Below, in pieces: positions 43,826 through 53,389 of a stretch of 64,000 nt of DNA. The notes beneath the pieces are model-generated. The model searched no databases, was not told the DNA's origin, and saw nothing but the letters and a program-made list of their open reading frames with translations. Numbering within the stretch: the first letter of the stretch is position 1; each line of letters starts with the position of its first letter. The translations under genes and the position numbers were made by a program. Source of the DNA: Murdochiella massiliensis (lineage in GTDB: Bacteria > Bacillota > Clostridia > Tissierellales > Peptoniphilaceae); NCBI RefSeq assembly GCF_900059565.1, contig NZ_FIZW01000002.1, forward strand, positions 434,001-498,000, in the 5' to 3' direction.

Positions 43826-45400
43826 ATGCGCGAACTGATTTCCAATGCGGAAAACCGTCGACTGCTTATGCTGGAGTATTTTATCTATGGCAACCCTCGG
43901 ATAGCCATGGAGGACCTCAAGCGAGCTTTGGACATGACCGATAGCACCCTGATTGCGGACGTAGAAAAAATGAAAGCGATGTATCCGGGGTTGAGCCTGC
44001 GTATTTCGGAGGGCTACCTTTATGCTATCTTTTCCCCCACCTTTCAACCAACCGAAATCTATGTCCCCATAACGCATAACAAGCTAATCTTCCGTCTCGT
44101 ACGTCGTATTTTCTTTGAAGAAAATCTGTCCCTGACAACGCTGGCGGCACAAGAACACGCCTCCGTTTCTTCGGCCTACCGGCTTGTCCATGAATTTAAT
44201 GCGATTGCCAAGAAGCAATACCATCTACAAATTGAAAGCAGCCCCTGCCGTATGGTCGGTGCGGAAGAAGCGATTCGCGCATTTTATCGTGATTTCTTCC
44301 TGGAACTGTATCCGGGCAAATATCAACCGTTTTCTGCGGAATTTATGGAGACTTGCTCTGCCTTTGTGCACGACTTTTCTCCTTTCTTCGGCAATATGAC
44401 GACGCTCTTCCCCTTTGAAATCTTTTCGCTTCTGATTGCCATTGCTGCTACACGCTATCGCCAGGGGCATCAAAAAGAAAATTATACGCATTCGGACGAT
44501 TTTTGCATGCTTTATGACCAATGCATACAGGAAAAAGACTTTGCTGAAAAATGCGCGCACTATAGCGAGGCATTCGGCTTCCCTCTGGATAAAGAGGCCT
44601 TGTTTGACCTCTGTTATCCCCTCTCCGAACAGGGCTATCGCTTGTCCCTCTCCTCGAAAAAAGCGACGGAAAAAGATCGCGCACTGGAAAAATCACTGGT
44701 GGCCTTGGCAAAACGTCACGCCATTCCGCTGGACGACAGCCTGATGCTTGCCTGTCATTTGAACAATGCGCTCTTCTTAGCGCAGCGATCCTGCTTTCAT
44801 CCGATGATTATCTTCAACTCGGCTGCAATTCTCTGCATGAGCGCCTATGTAAATCACCATGCATTCACGGTCGACGCTATGAAAGAGCTGCACGCACTGC
44901 AGGAGCGTGTTCATGGAAAAGCCACCAACGCGAACACTATCCATCTCTTTTATGTTCTTTTGCAGTACTGGACAGGATTATTGAACAATCTTCGCCGTCA
45001 ATATGGGCGTTTGAACATCAAAGTGGAGAGTCATTTCGGGCCTTCCCATGAAGCCTTTATGACCGACACTCTCTCCTCTATCTTTTCGGTGTTTGCCGAT
45101 TTTACCTCCCATACGAAAAGCAAGAGCGAAAAAACGCCAATGGCGCCGATTGATCTGCTCATCACCAATCTCCTTAAACCGAATCTGGATGGGGATGACG
45201 TTGGACAAGTTCTTCGGGTGCGCGACAGCTTTTTGAGCAGCAATGCGCTGTTTGAAATCGGGGATATGATTCAGACGATATATGACAAGGAAAATCAGCT
45301 AACGGTAAATATCGAGACGTTCTTGACCACATTTTGCAGCTTTCAAGGCGCAGAAAAGAGCATTGCCCTCTGCAAGGCACATGACACAGCGCTGTTTTAG
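43826..45400 (+). CDS. Mga-like helix-turn-helix transcriptional regulator
   Basis: A 524-residue protein resembling Mga/RofA-type stand-alone regulators. Two winged-helix parts are near the N-terminus: LLMLEYFIYGNPRIAMEDLKRALD and LSLTTLAAQEHASVSSAYRLV. The large middle and C-terminal regions are helical and PRD-like, with no conserved phosphorylation histidine I can point to. The ATG at 43826 has GAAGGGAG upstream and is preferred over the ATG at 43796, which has no ribosome-binding site. A TATAAT at 43747-43752 may be its -10. Targets are unknown; surface protein genes are usual for this family. Confidence 0.8.
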   Translation: MRELISNAENRRLLMLEYFIYGNPRIAMEDLKRALDMTDSTLIADVEKMKAMYPGLSLRISEGYLYAIFSPTFQPTEIYVPITHNKLIFRLVRRIFFEENLSLTTLAAQEHASVSSAYRLVHEFNAIAKKQYHLQIESSPCRMVGAEEAIRAFYRDFFLELYPGKYQPFSAEFMETCSAFVHDFSPFFGNMTTLFPFEIFSLLIAIAATRYRQGHQKENYTHSDDFCMLYDQCIQEKDFAEKCAHYSEAFGFPLDKEALFDLCYPLSEQGYRLSLSSKKATEKDRALEKSLVALAKRHAIPLDDSLMLACHLNNALFLAQRSCFHPMIIFNSAAILCMSAYVNHHAFTVDAMKELHALQERVHGKATNANTIHLFYVLLQYWTGLLNNLRRQYGRLNIKVESHFGPSHEAFMTDTLSSIFSVFADFTSHTKSKSEKTPMAPIDLLITNLLKPNLDGDDVGQVLRVRDSFLSSNALFEIGDMIQTIYDKENQLTVNIETFLTTFCSFQGAEKSIALCKAHDTALF

Positions 45401-45449
45401 GTTGTTTTCTTTGCCGTCATCAACAGAAAAAGTACCGTCATAAAACAAA

Positions 45450-45486
45450 TAAGCCCATCCGCATACCGCTGCGGACGGGCTTTTTA
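45450..45486 (+). terminator. Intrinsic terminator after the Mga-like gene
   Basis: AAGCCCATCCGCA, short loop, TGCGGACGGGCTT, then T-run. It separates the convergent map gene and may serve both strands. Confidence 0.85.
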
Positions 45487-45505
45487 TTCTTAAAAGGCTT
45501 TTTTC

Positions 45506-46306
45506 TCAAAACCGATATGAATCAATCCAGTCGATTTCCTCGTTTGTCAAGGACGTATTTTCCTGTTCCGTCAACACTTCCGGACCGTCCGGGCGAACTG
45601 CAATGGTATGTTCATATTGACAGGACTTCCGGCCATCCTTGGTACGAGCCGTCCAACCGTTGGCGTCCAGCACAACCGGCCAGTCACCCGCATTGATCAT
45701 GGGCTCAACGGTAAGTACCATATTCTCGCGCAAGCGAATGCCGCGTTGTTTGGTGACATAGTGTAAAACTTGCGGATCTTCATGCATTTCCTTGCCGATG
45801 CCGTGACCGATAAAGTCGCGAACCACCGAAAATCCCTGTTCCTCAACGAACGGCTGAATGGCCTGTCCGATCGCAACCAAACGATTACCGATGCGAACTG
45901 CATCCACACCGCGATAGAGCGCTTCTTTCGTCACGTCCATCAGCTTTTGATCTTCCGGCGATAGGGTACCGATGGCATAGCTCCAACAGGAGTCTGCCAA
46001 ATAGTCACGATAGCGCACAACGTTATCAATCGATAAAATATCCCCTTCTTCCAGGCGCCGCTCGCCGGGAAAGCCGTGACAAACTTCATCGTTTACACTC
46101 ATGCACAGGGCGAACGGAAAGCCCTGATAGCCCTTCTGTTCGGGAGTGGAATCCTTATAGTGCATGAATGCTTCAGCAAAGGCGTCCACGGACAGCGTCG
46201 TCAAGCCGGGACGCAGGATGCGCCGAATAGCCAGATGCGTCTTGCACAAAATTTCACCGGCCGCCTTCATCCCCTGAATCTGTTCTTCGGTCTTAATGGT
46301 AATCAT
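45506..46306 (-). CDS. map: Methionine aminopeptidase, type I
   Basis: Removes N-terminal methionine from new proteins. 266 residues. Metal ligands are in place: [24 protein letters not shown] holds the two Asp, [12 protein letters not shown] the His, TVEPMINAG and the final EHTIAV the two Glu. The substrate His is in [15 protein letters not shown]. The insertion ahead of the C-terminal motif ([18 protein letters not shown]) is normal. Its start overlaps the mazF stop by four bases. Confidence 0.96.
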   Translation of the reverse strand: MITIKTEEQIQGMKAAGEILCKTHLAIRRILRPGLTTLSVDAFAEAFMHYKDSTPEQKGYQGFPFALCMSVNDEVCHGFPGERRLEEGDILSIDNVVRYRDYLADSCWSYAIGTLSPEDQKLMDVTKEALYRGVDAVRIGNRLVAIGQAIQPFVEEQGFSVVRDFIGHGIGKEMHEDPQVLHYVTKQRGIRLRENMVLTVEPMINAGDWPVVLDANGWTARTKDGRKSCQYEHTIAVRPDGPEVLTEQENTSLTNEEIDWIDSYRF

Positions 46307-46677
46307 TCGTCTTCTCTTCTCCTCTTCCGCATCGGCAAAAGCCCGATGGATATGCCGAGCGCCTCGTCAATAGACGCCATGGTTTTCTCGTCAAACGCGC
46401 CGATTTTCATCTGCAGGCGCTTTTTATCAATGGTACGCAACTGCTCCAACAGCACCACCGAATCTTTGGGAAGATCGCTGCGCTGCGTGACATAAACATG
46501 CGTCGGCATGTGATTTTTGTTGCGCTGGGAAGTAATCGCCGCAACGATAATCGTCGGACTGTATTTATTCCCGACATTGTTCTGCAAAACGACCACGGGA
46601 CGCACGCCGCCCTGTTCGGAGCCCTGTACGGGATCCAAATCGGCAAAAAAAAGATCACCTCTGGTCACCTTTTGCAT
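46303..46677 (-). CDS. mazF: MazF/PemK-type endoribonuclease toxin
   Basis: A 124-residue single-strand mRNA interferase of the MazF/PemK family: [28 protein letters not shown] (basic RNA-binding and catalytic Arg region), then [19 protein letters not shown] with the catalytic Thr/Ser segment. The ATG at 46677, with GGGG about six bases upstream, is preferred over longer starts; it overlaps the acpS-nnrD gene by 23 bp and map by four. No MazE-like antitoxin reading frame is found beside it. Confidence 0.88.
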   Translation of the reverse strand: MQKVTRGDLFFADLDPVQGSEQGGVRPVVVLQNNVGNKYSPTIIVAAITSQRNKNHMPTHVYVTQRSDLPKDSVVLLEQLRTIDKKRLQMKIGAFDEKTMASIDEALGISIGLLPMRKRRREDE

Positions 46678-48052
46678 GCACATCCCCTTTCCCTTCCTGC
46701 TCATGTTCTTCCTGTTCACGCAAAACATGAAACAACCGAAATGCCGTCGGTAAATACTTTAGCAAATCGGACGCAATCATGCACTCTTCGCCCACCGCTT
46801 CCGCGGCAAACTCACCCGCCAAGCCGTGTAAATCACAGGCCAGACGCGCCGCCGTTCGTGTGGGATAGCCCGCACCCAGAAACGCGGCAAGCATACCTGT
46901 CAACACATCCCCCGAACCGGCCGTTGCCATGCCCGGCGTGCCGCTCGGATTGAATGTAGTATGTTTTCCATCCGTAATGACGGTATCCGCTCCTTTTAAT
47001 ACCACAAAAGCACGAAAATCCACAGCAAATCGCTCTGCTGTCTCTCTACGATGCGCGCGCAGAAGATTCAGCGGTTTGCCGCTGATACGACGCATTTCCA
47101 TTTCATGAGGAGTGAGAACAATATCCTGTTCGAGCGTTTTCAGCCGTTCGGGACAGGGCGCGAGAGCGTTGATGGCATCGGCATCAATGACACAGGGAAC
47201 GGAAAGTTGTTCCAATACATCGGCCACAAATGAGGTCGCCTCCGTAAAACGGCTCATTCCCGGACCGATGGCTACGGAAGAACAATCCGAGACGGCGTCC
47301 AAAACGTCCGGCAGGTGGGTCACCGTAAAATGACCGCAGCCGTCATCCGGAATCGGACGAACGATGGCTTCCAACAATTTATTCTGCACCGCCGAAGCGA
47401 TGCTTTCCGGCACTACGGCATAAACAAGTCCGGCACCACTGCGAAGCGCCGCTTCCGCCGCAAGGTACACCGAGCCGACCATCCCGCGAGATCCGCCGAT
47501 AACGGCCACTTTTCCGTATTGTGTTTTGTATCCCGTCCGATCGCGGCGCAAAAGAGAGGCCGCAAGCTCACGATGTTGTCCTCCCGGCGCATGCAACAAT
47601 GCGAGGGCTCTCGCAGAAGGCCATGCCGAAGAAGGCGACAACTGGTTTCTAAAAAGAGGGGATTCCACAGCAAAAGACGGATCCGCGGTTTGATTCGGTA
47701 TTAATACGCATACCGCCACGGCTACACCGGCATCGTGGGTGATGGCAATCTCCGCTTGACGCGCACAGCATCGTTTGAGTTGCTTTGACGCCTCACCGTG
47801 CAAACGAACCTGCGGTTTACCGGTGTCATCATGGATGATTTCCATGGCATGAAACGGGATGCTTCCGATGCCCGTCCCCAAAGCCTTACCGATGGCTTCT
47901 TTTGCTGCATACAGTCCCGCCATAGTTTCTACGGGATGTGGACTGTTTTCTATATAGCGACGCTCCTCGACCGTAAACACACGGTGCAGAAAAGATGATC
48001 CCTGTTTTCCGGTGGCAAAGCGCGCAATATCTACGACATCGATGCCGATCAT
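46655..48052 (-). CDS. Fusion of holo-ACP synthase and ADP-dependent NAD(P)H-hydrate dehydratase
   Basis: A 465-residue bifunctional protein. Residues 1-120 are Acp[13 protein letters not shown] and [18 protein letters not shown] are its two signature motifs, transferring phosphopantetheine from CoA to acyl carrier protein. Residues about 155-440 are NnrD (YjeF C-terminal, ribokinase-like): [23 protein letters not shown] and [21 protein letters not shown] with the catalytic Asp, repairing hydrated NAD(P)H with ADP. NnrD is more often fused to the epimerase NnrE, which is absent here. A linker near 125-150 joins the parts. Confidence 0.87.
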   Translation of the reverse strand: MIGIDVVDIARFATGKQGSSFLHRVFTVEERRYIENSPHPVETMAGLYAAKEAIGKALGTGIGSIPFHAMEIIHDDTGKPQVRLHGEASKQLKRCCARQAEIAITHDAGVAVAVCVLIPNQTADPSFAVESPLFRNQLSPSSAWPSARALALLHAPGGQHRELAASLLRRDRTGYKTQYGKVAVIGGSRGMVGSVYLAAEAALRSGAGLVYAVVPESIASAVQNKLLEAIVRPIPDDGCGHFTVTHLPDVLDAVSDCSSVAIGPGMSRFTEATSFVADVLEQLSVPCVIDADAINALAPCPERLKTLEQDIVLTPHEMEMRRISGKPLNLLRAHRRETAERFAVDFRAFVVLKGADTVITDGKHTTFNPSGTPGMATAGSGDVLTGMLAAFLGAGYPTRTAARLACDLHGLAGEFAAEAVGEECMIASDLLKYLPTAFRLFHVLREQEEHEQEGKGDVHAKGDQR

Positions 48053-49383
48053 GCGTGTTGTCCCTTCTGCTCATGCAGCTTCCGCCAGGCTTTTTCGGTC
48101 TCTCGACAAATCGCTTCCTCGTCTTGTCCCGGAAAATGACCGTCCTGCATCCGAATGATGCCGTCGACCATGGTCATCCGAACGTCATCGGAGGCGGTGG
48201 CGTAGACCAGTGCCGCTTCAATATCCTCCGGCTGTGGCGTGTGACGCACATGACGGAAATCCACCAAAATCAGATCCGCTTTCTTCCCTACTTCAATACT
48301 GCCTAAATCCTTCTCTTGGCCGATCGCCAGTGCGCCGCCCCGTGTCGCCATCCACAACATTTTGTGCGCGTCCGCAGCGGTTGGATCCAGCATATGGCCT
48401 TTTTGGATGAGAGAACCGACCAGCATTTCTCGAAACATATCCTGCGTATTATTGGAACTGGGTCCGTCCGTACCAAGCGCAACCGTCACTCCCGCTCTCT
48501 GCAGTTTTTCCAAGGGCATAAAGCCGCTTGCCAATTTCATATTGCTCACCGGATTATACACACAACACGCTCCGCGTGCTGCGATACAGGCGATGTCGTC
48601 GTCATCCAGCCAAATCGCATGGGCAAGCATCGTCTCCGGACCGAGAAGTCCTGCACGATCCATCAGCATCGTCGGCGACATACCATAGGTTTTTCGGCAC
48701 TGTTCATCTTCTTCACGCGTCTCTGCAAGATGAAGGTGAAAGCCAATGCCCCACTCGTCTCCCAAGGCTTTAACTTTATGTAACGTCTCCGGTGAGCAGG
48801 TGTATACCGCGTGCGGAGCGAGACGCATTTGTATACGTCCTTCCGGCTTTTGGTACACCGCAAGGCGTTTCACTTCTTCCGGCCGTGTAGCGATGCTGCC
48901 ATCCGTGAAGGCGGGACACAGCAAAGCGCGAATCCCCATCTCTGTCACTGCCTCGGCAATGGCATCTTCCTCCATATACATATCCGCAAACGTCGTGGTT
49001 CCGCCACGCAACATCTCCAGAATACTCAGCTTTGCTCCGGCAACAATCTCGTCACGCGTCATAAGCGCCTCGAGCGGCCAGATATAGTCCTCAAGCCATT
49101 CTTTTAAGGCCACATCATTGCCGTAATTGCGAAAAAGGCTCATGGCCAAATGCGTATGGGCATTGATCAATCCCGGAAGGAGCACGTCTCCTTCCGCATC
49201 GATCTGAATGTCCGCGGAAATATCCTTTCTCCGTTGCTCGACCGACGGATACGCTTTGTCACCGGTAATGGACGAATAAAGTGCCGTAACTCGTCCGTCT
49301 TCGATCACAACATCGGCCTCACGTAAGATATCTCCTGCATCGTTCATCGTGACGACGGTTGCATTTTTAATCACCGTTCTCAT
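48049..49383 (-). CDS. Amidohydrolase, S-adenosylhomocysteine/methylthioadenosine deaminase family
   Basis: A 444-residue metal-dependent deaminase of the TRZ/ATZ group. GLINAHTHLAMSLFRNYGNDVALKEWL carries the HxH metal site, and FHLHLAETREE, ALGTDGPSSNN and a GIRALL region complete the barrel. Members deaminate S-adenosylhomocysteine, methylthioadenosine or related adenosines to inosyl forms. The start at 49383 has AGGA and is the first residue of the family fold; the reading frame extends 180 bases further upstream without homology. It overlaps the alarmone synthetase-like gene by 17 bp and acpS-nnrD by four. Confidence 0.88.
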   Translation of the reverse strand: MRTVIKNATVVTMNDAGDILREADVVIEDGRVTALYSSITGDKAYPSVEQRRKDISADIQIDAEGDVLLPGLINAHTHLAMSLFRNYGNDVALKEWLEDYIWPLEALMTRDEIVAGAKLSILEMLRGGTTTFADMYMEEDAIAEAVTEMGIRALLCPAFTDGSIATRPEEVKRLAVYQKPEGRIQMRLAPHAVYTCSPETLHKVKALGDEWGIGFHLHLAETREEDEQCRKTYGMSPTMLMDRAGLLGPETMLAHAIWLDDDDIACIAARGACCVYNPVSNMKLASGFMPLEKLQRAGVTVALGTDGPSSNNTQDMFREMLVGSLIQKGHMLDPTAADAHKMLWMATRGGALAIGQEKDLGSIEVGKKADLILVDFRHVRHTPQPEDIEAALVYATASDDVRMTMVDGIIRMQDGHFPGQDEEAICRETEKAWRKLHEQKGQHA

Positions 49384-50749
49384 GTTCTTCCTCATCTTCT
49401 CTCGTTTCCAACGCACGCAACGGATAAAAGCGCCGAAAATGCGCCAGGATGGCCTCTTTGTCGTTCGGATCTTCTGTACGCAGGGTGACGGAAACGTTAC
49501 GCTTAAGTGAAGCGGTACCGGCACGAATAAAATCCTGTGGAAGCAATCGAGCCATCGTTGCATGTTGCAAATAGCCCTCCGTCATGGCATCAATCAATTC
49601 TTCCGCTTTTTCCACATTTCTCCCCTCTTCACGGTAGGCTTCGCGAATTGCGTTAATCACACGAAAATAAAGATAATCCACAAAAGTGCGGAAGAGCTCA
49701 CGCGGTTTCACATGGGTGTTTAAATCAAAAAGAATGTGTACCAACAAATTCCAAAGGATGTCTTCATTTGCAATCTTCTCCAGTCGTTTGCCGAACGAGG
49801 CAGTCATGCGATCATGGTAATGAATCGGCGGATCAAACGTAATGCGTTCACCGAAAAGCTCCAATACGCGCTGTCCGCTGAAGGCATCATCCATGATGCG
49901 CAAAAACTCCGTCGCATACTGTTCGCGTGATTCGTATTCCACCCGTGCAAAAAGGAAGTCGGTAATCAGATCAATCGCCAGGCGAAAATCAAAGCTGACA
50001 TGATACTGTTCCCGCAAGGGAAGAAGATAGGCATCCTGCACCAGGCGACCGATCATGGTTTTCAGCTGATCGCGCGCCTGAAACTGGTCCGGCGAATCAA
50101 GCGTTCCCAGCTGATCGTAAAGCATCTCCATTTGCCGATCAATGATGACCAAATCCCCCATGATCGAGTCCATAATGTCATGCACAAACTTTTCCGTCAG
50201 CACATAATTATAATTTTTGTACAAGATCTTATGATCAATTTCATTCCAAAAAACATTGACGATGCTCTTAATTTGCAGTTCGAAATTAAGAACATGTTTG
50301 CCCAGAAAATGACCGTCGACACGGTAGGAGCGATAGCCGTTTTTTTGGTTCTTTGGCTGCGGTTCATCTAAACGCAATTCAATACGCGGATCACGATCGC
50401 ATTGATAAAATCCGTCGGATCGTTTTGTGGGAAAAAGCTTGAACAACATACGGTAAATCTGCTCTTCATCTCGAATGAAGCGACATTCGATGCGACTGCC
50501 GATCAAATCGGAAATATGCCCGAAAAGCTGCTCCGCCGAAACCGTATATAACAAATTCTGACGAATAATTTTTTCTTTTAAGCTGTCATCCGCCTTCACG
50601 CGCGAGGTGTAATTCACAAAGCTGTCCAGGTGTCCGAAACTCTGCGTAAAAAATGAGTCAATCGCCTGCTGTGCTTCCTCAATCTCAAAACGCAACGAAT
50701 GCTTGAGTTCGATTGCTTCATCAATATAAGAAAAAAGAGGTATTTTCAC
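49367..50749 (-). CDS. RelA/SpoT-domain protein (putative (p)ppGpp synthetase) with long C-terminal extension
   Basis: A 460-residue protein starting at a GTG behind AAAGGAG. Synthetase-like motifs: HISDLIGSRIECRFIRDEEQI (like D-x-x-G-x-R in RelQ), KNQKNGYRSYRVDGHF and FELQIKSIVNVFWNEIDHKIL (E-Q-x-K...E-x-D/E-H). There is no HD hydrolase domain and no TGS/ACT regulatory domain. After about residue 215 come 230 helical residues with no clear match (FDFRLAIDLITDFLFARVEY; FRTFVDYLYFRVINAIREAY). Probably makes (p)ppGpp or pGpp in stress; the tail may regulate it. Not shown biochemically. Confidence 0.75.
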   Translation of the reverse strand: MKIPLFSYIDEAIELKHSLRFEIEEAQQAIDSFFTQSFGHLDSFVNYTSRVKADDSLKEKIIRQNLLYTVSAEQLFGHISDLIGSRIECRFIRDEEQIYRMLFKLFPTKRSDGFYQCDRDPRIELRLDEPQPKNQKNGYRSYRVDGHFLGKHVLNFELQIKSIVNVFWNEIDHKILYKNYNYVLTEKFVHDIMDSIMGDLVIIDRQMEMLYDQLGTLDSPDQFQARDQLKTMIGRLVQDAYLLPLREQYHVSFDFRLAIDLITDFLFARVEYESREQYATEFLRIMDDAFSGQRVLELFGERITFDPPIHYHDRMTASFGKRLEKIANEDILWNLLVHILFDLNTHVKPRELFRTFVDYLYFRVINAIREAYREEGRNVEKAEELIDAMTEGYLQHATMARLLPQDFIRAGTASLKRNVSVTLRTEDPNDKEAILAHFRRFYPLRALETREDEEEHENGD

Positions 50750-50802
50750 GATAATCTCCTTTGTTCTACGCATCACTTCCGTATTCGCGGTGCTTTCCTT
50801 CC

Positions 50803-51612
50803 CTATGCTTTTGAAAATTCATCGTCTTCCAAACGAACCTGAAATCCCGAGCAGGATAAAAACGACAGGAGCGCGTCACGACCGTCTTCCGCACCGGATA
50901 AACTTCGGATGGCTTGATCCGTGAAGGAGGGAAGCGTCTTTTCCGGATGACGAAGATCCGTATAGGCCTGCATTTGTTCATCATAGGCGTCCAACTCACC
51001 AAGATGAGCATCATCTGTCGGATAGGTGTTTTCGAAAAAGCGCATATTTTTCGGCATCCGCGGTTTTTGCTGCGGCATCTGATCCGGATGGCCAAAAATC
51101 ACCGCAATAGCGGCATAGGTGCCGTCCGGCAAGTGAAGCGCCTGTTGAATACGCGAAAGATCATTCGCAATACTGCCGATAAAAGCTCCGCCAAGACCAA
51201 GCGCTTCCACAGCGTTTATGACATTTTGTGCCATAAGCAGAGCATCCGCATAGGCCGACATGAATTTTCCCATGCCGATGACGGGCTTCTTTCCCGTTTT
51301 TTGTTCCACAATGGTCGCATTGCGATGAAGATCTGCGACGAAGACCCAAAGCTCCGGTGCATCGGCAACATAGGGTTGTCCTGTGACTTCGCCAAAAACG
51401 GTTCGTATCGATTTGTCGGTTATCCGAAGCACGGAGGCCATTTGTAATCCCATGGAGCTCGCTGTGCGATCGGCCACCGCCTTAATTTCCTCAATTTGCA
51501 TTTTGTCTATGGGTTCATCGGTAAACTGGCGAATCGTGCGATGGTTGTGCTGCGCCGCCAATGGGTCCATTTTTCTGCCCTGCTGTCTTTCTTGAACTTC
51601 TGTCGATTTCAT
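50803..51612 (-). CDS. Nitroreductase family oxidoreductase (NfsA-like)
   Basis: A 269-residue FMN enzyme. QHNHRTIRQFTDEPIDKMQI opens the family fold, followed by AVADRTASSMGLQMASVLRI (FMN phosphate) and NAVEALGLGGAFIGSIAND (a NfsA-type flavin segment). The extra C-terminal helices (DLRHPEKTLPSFTDQAIRSL) are usual for NfsA-like proteins. The start at 51612 has AAAGGAG. It probably reduces nitro or quinone compounds with NAD(P)H. 53 bp precede the alarmone synthetase-like gene. Confidence 0.88.
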   Translation of the reverse strand: MKSTEVQERQQGRKMDPLAAQHNHRTIRQFTDEPIDKMQIEEIKAVADRTASSMGLQMASVLRITDKSIRTVFGEVTGQPYVADAPELWVFVADLHRNATIVEQKTGKKPVIGMGKFMSAYADALLMAQNVINAVEALGLGGAFIGSIANDLSRIQQALHLPDGTYAAIAVIFGHPDQMPQQKPRMPKNMRFFENTYPTDDAHLGELDAYDEQMQAYTDLRHPEKTLPSFTDQAIRSLSGAEDGRDALLSFLSCSGFQVRLEDDEFSKA

Positions 51613-51700
51613 TCTCTCTCCTTTATCAATTGGATAACGTTTTCTCATCGCTTGAAAAAAATCGCGCCGACGCGCGACTTGTTTTCGTCTCCTCACAGCG

Positions 51701-52585
51701 CTATGCTCTTGCGGCAGGACGCGGAGAAAAGTCGAGTTCAAAACTGCTTTCATCCTCGTTTTGTTGGAGAGTTAAATCCTCCACCTCGGCAAATTGTTGA
51801 TTGTTCTTCTTGCGCATAAACGTACCTACCGAGCGAATAATCACTTTTGCGGAATGCAGCATTTCCGGATCGGTAATGGGCACGGATTCCATGCTCAAGT
51901 TTCCTTCGTCCAACTCTAAAACGCGAATCACAGGCTCATCCAAAATATCACTGAATTGCAAAAATGCCCAGTTCTTGTCCACATGATAGTGGTCACGATG
52001 CTTGTGGCCGTTGATATAAATCGCCGTACCGCTCTTGAGTTCAAGCACATCATCCAGCGACATATGCGTGAGATAACGACCTTGGCTGTCGGTCATGCGA
52101 ACATGGTTGCATGGATGATGGGCAAACACCACGACCGGTTTTGACCCGGCGCTGAGAAGCTGGTCACAAATCCAACGGGACTGTTCTATGCCCATGTAGG
52201 ATGAATTTTTGCGAAATGCCGCAACGCGTGCGGTATCCAAATACAGCAGGCGCACATCTTCCTGATCATCTGCACGATAAAGCCAACGTAAACCGCTGAT
52301 GGCCCGGAAAGTTTCTTTTCCGCCAAAAAGGATGTCGTGGTTGCCGATGACCGGTTCAAAACGCTGGTCTTCCCGTTTTGTCTCGTTGATAATCGAAAAA
52401 ATTTCACGCAATTGCCGTTTTGTACCAAAGTGCGTAAGATCTCCAAGGCAAACGTAGCGATCCGCGTCGACGGAAAAAAATGTACGAAAAAAACGCGTAT
52501 AAAATTGTCGATTCAAATTTCGTTTGGCCGATCCGTGCAAAAACATGGAAGTATAGTGCACATCGCCGATACAGGCAATTCTCAT
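51701..52585 (-). CDS. Metallophosphoesterase
   Basis: A 294-residue calcineurin-like phosphoesterase. Metal motifs: CIGDVHYTSMFLH (D-x-H), CLGDLTHFGTKRQL (GDxxx), IGNHDILFG (GNHD), FAHHPCNHV and YINGHKHRDHYHV (GHxH). Length and spacing are typical of the family, but the class of phosphodiester it cuts is unknown. AAAGGACG precedes the ATG. A TGATATAGT extended -10 is at 52635-52643. It is followed by the nitroreductase gene, 88 bp away. Confidence 0.88.
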   Translation of the reverse strand: MRIACIGDVHYTSMFLHGSAKRNLNRQFYTRFFRTFFSVDADRYVCLGDLTHFGTKRQLREIFSIINETKREDQRFEPVIGNHDILFGGKETFRAISGLRWLYRADDQEDVRLLYLDTARVAAFRKNSSYMGIEQSRWICDQLLSAGSKPVVVFAHHPCNHVRMTDSQGRYLTHMSLDDVLELKSGTAIYINGHKHRDHYHVDKNWAFLQFSDILDEPVIRVLELDEGNLSMESVPITDPEMLHSAKVIIRSVGTFMRKKNNQQFAEVEDLTLQQNEDESSFELDFSPRPAARA

Positions 52586-52634
52586 CTTTCGTCCTTTCCG
52601 ACTCGGACAGATCTTTCTCTGCCGAACCGCCCAT

Positions 52635-52643
52635 ACTATATCA
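52635..52643 (-). promoter_or_regulatory. Predicted extended -10 element
   Basis: Minus strand: TGA then TATAGT, about 50 bp upstream of the metallophosphoesterase start. No strong -35. It may drive the cluster from the metallophosphoesterase gene towards map. Confidence 0.4.
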
Positions 52644-52696
52644 TGGAATTGTGAAGGGTGCGTGAAGGTGGAATTGCCTTTTCTCGTCGATGCACA

Positions 52697-53389
52697 TTAC
52701 TGATTGGTTTGCAAAAGCACCTCGATATCCTGGCGGCCTTCTTCCCGCGCCTGAGAAATAAGATCTTTGATCTTTAACAGGCGGGTAATCGTCGCACGAT
52801 CCTCTTCTTCCAATTTCATACGAATGTAAGTGATGGTCTCTTCCAGATCAGGAATCGTCCGGTACTCCAATGCATTCACGCGCCGCCTGGTGGATTCGAT
52901 CTCCTTCGCCATCAGCTGACAGCTTTTCTCCAGTTTGGCCAGTTCCAACAGGCGGTCCGTAACATCGTTGAGCTTTTTCAATGCCACGTCCAGTTCAACC
53001 GAAGTCTGTGCGAAGCCATAAGGATAGATATTTGCTTCTTTTCCCTCTTCGACGCCGGTACGCGTAAAGGAAAACGCAGGAATACGCACGCTCATAATAT
53101 TTTCCACGCGCACATCCACCCCCATGCGCTGTTTGGAGCTTAACAGTGCATTTTCCAGCATCGGATCGGACATCACGGCACTGGCCATGGAGAAGGCGCG
53201 AAACGCTTCTTGCAATTCCTTCTCCACCTCTTCACGCAACGTACGGTTTTCTTTCGCCAGCGCGATAAAACGTCGCATCAGTTCGTCTTGCTTATCTTTA
53301 AGCAATTTATGGCCGCGCTCAGCAGTTTTCAGGCGCTCTTTAAGCCCTGTCATCACCATGCGCGTTGGATTGACATTCAGGCGCGTCAT
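52697..53389 (-). CDS. ntpD: V-type ATPase subunit D
   Basis: The central rotor stalk that turns inside the A/B ring. 230 residues, coiled-coil at both ends. The N-terminus [30 protein letters not shown] is the family signature, and the C-terminal [21 protein letters not shown] helix is conserved. It overlaps the B-subunit gene by four bases and is the last gene of the V-ATPase operon. No clear terminator follows it. Confidence 0.95.
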   Translation of the reverse strand: MTRLNVNPTRMVMTGLKERLKTAERGHKLLKDKQDELMRRFIALAKENRTLREEVEKELQEAFRAFSMASAVMSDPMLENALLSSKQRMGVDVRVENIMSVRIPAFSFTRTGVEEGKEANIYPYGFAQTSVELDVALKKLNDVTDRLLELAKLEKSCQLMAKEIESTRRRVNALEYRTIPDLEETITYIRMKLEEEDRATITRLLKIKDLISQAREEGRQDIEVLLQTNQ

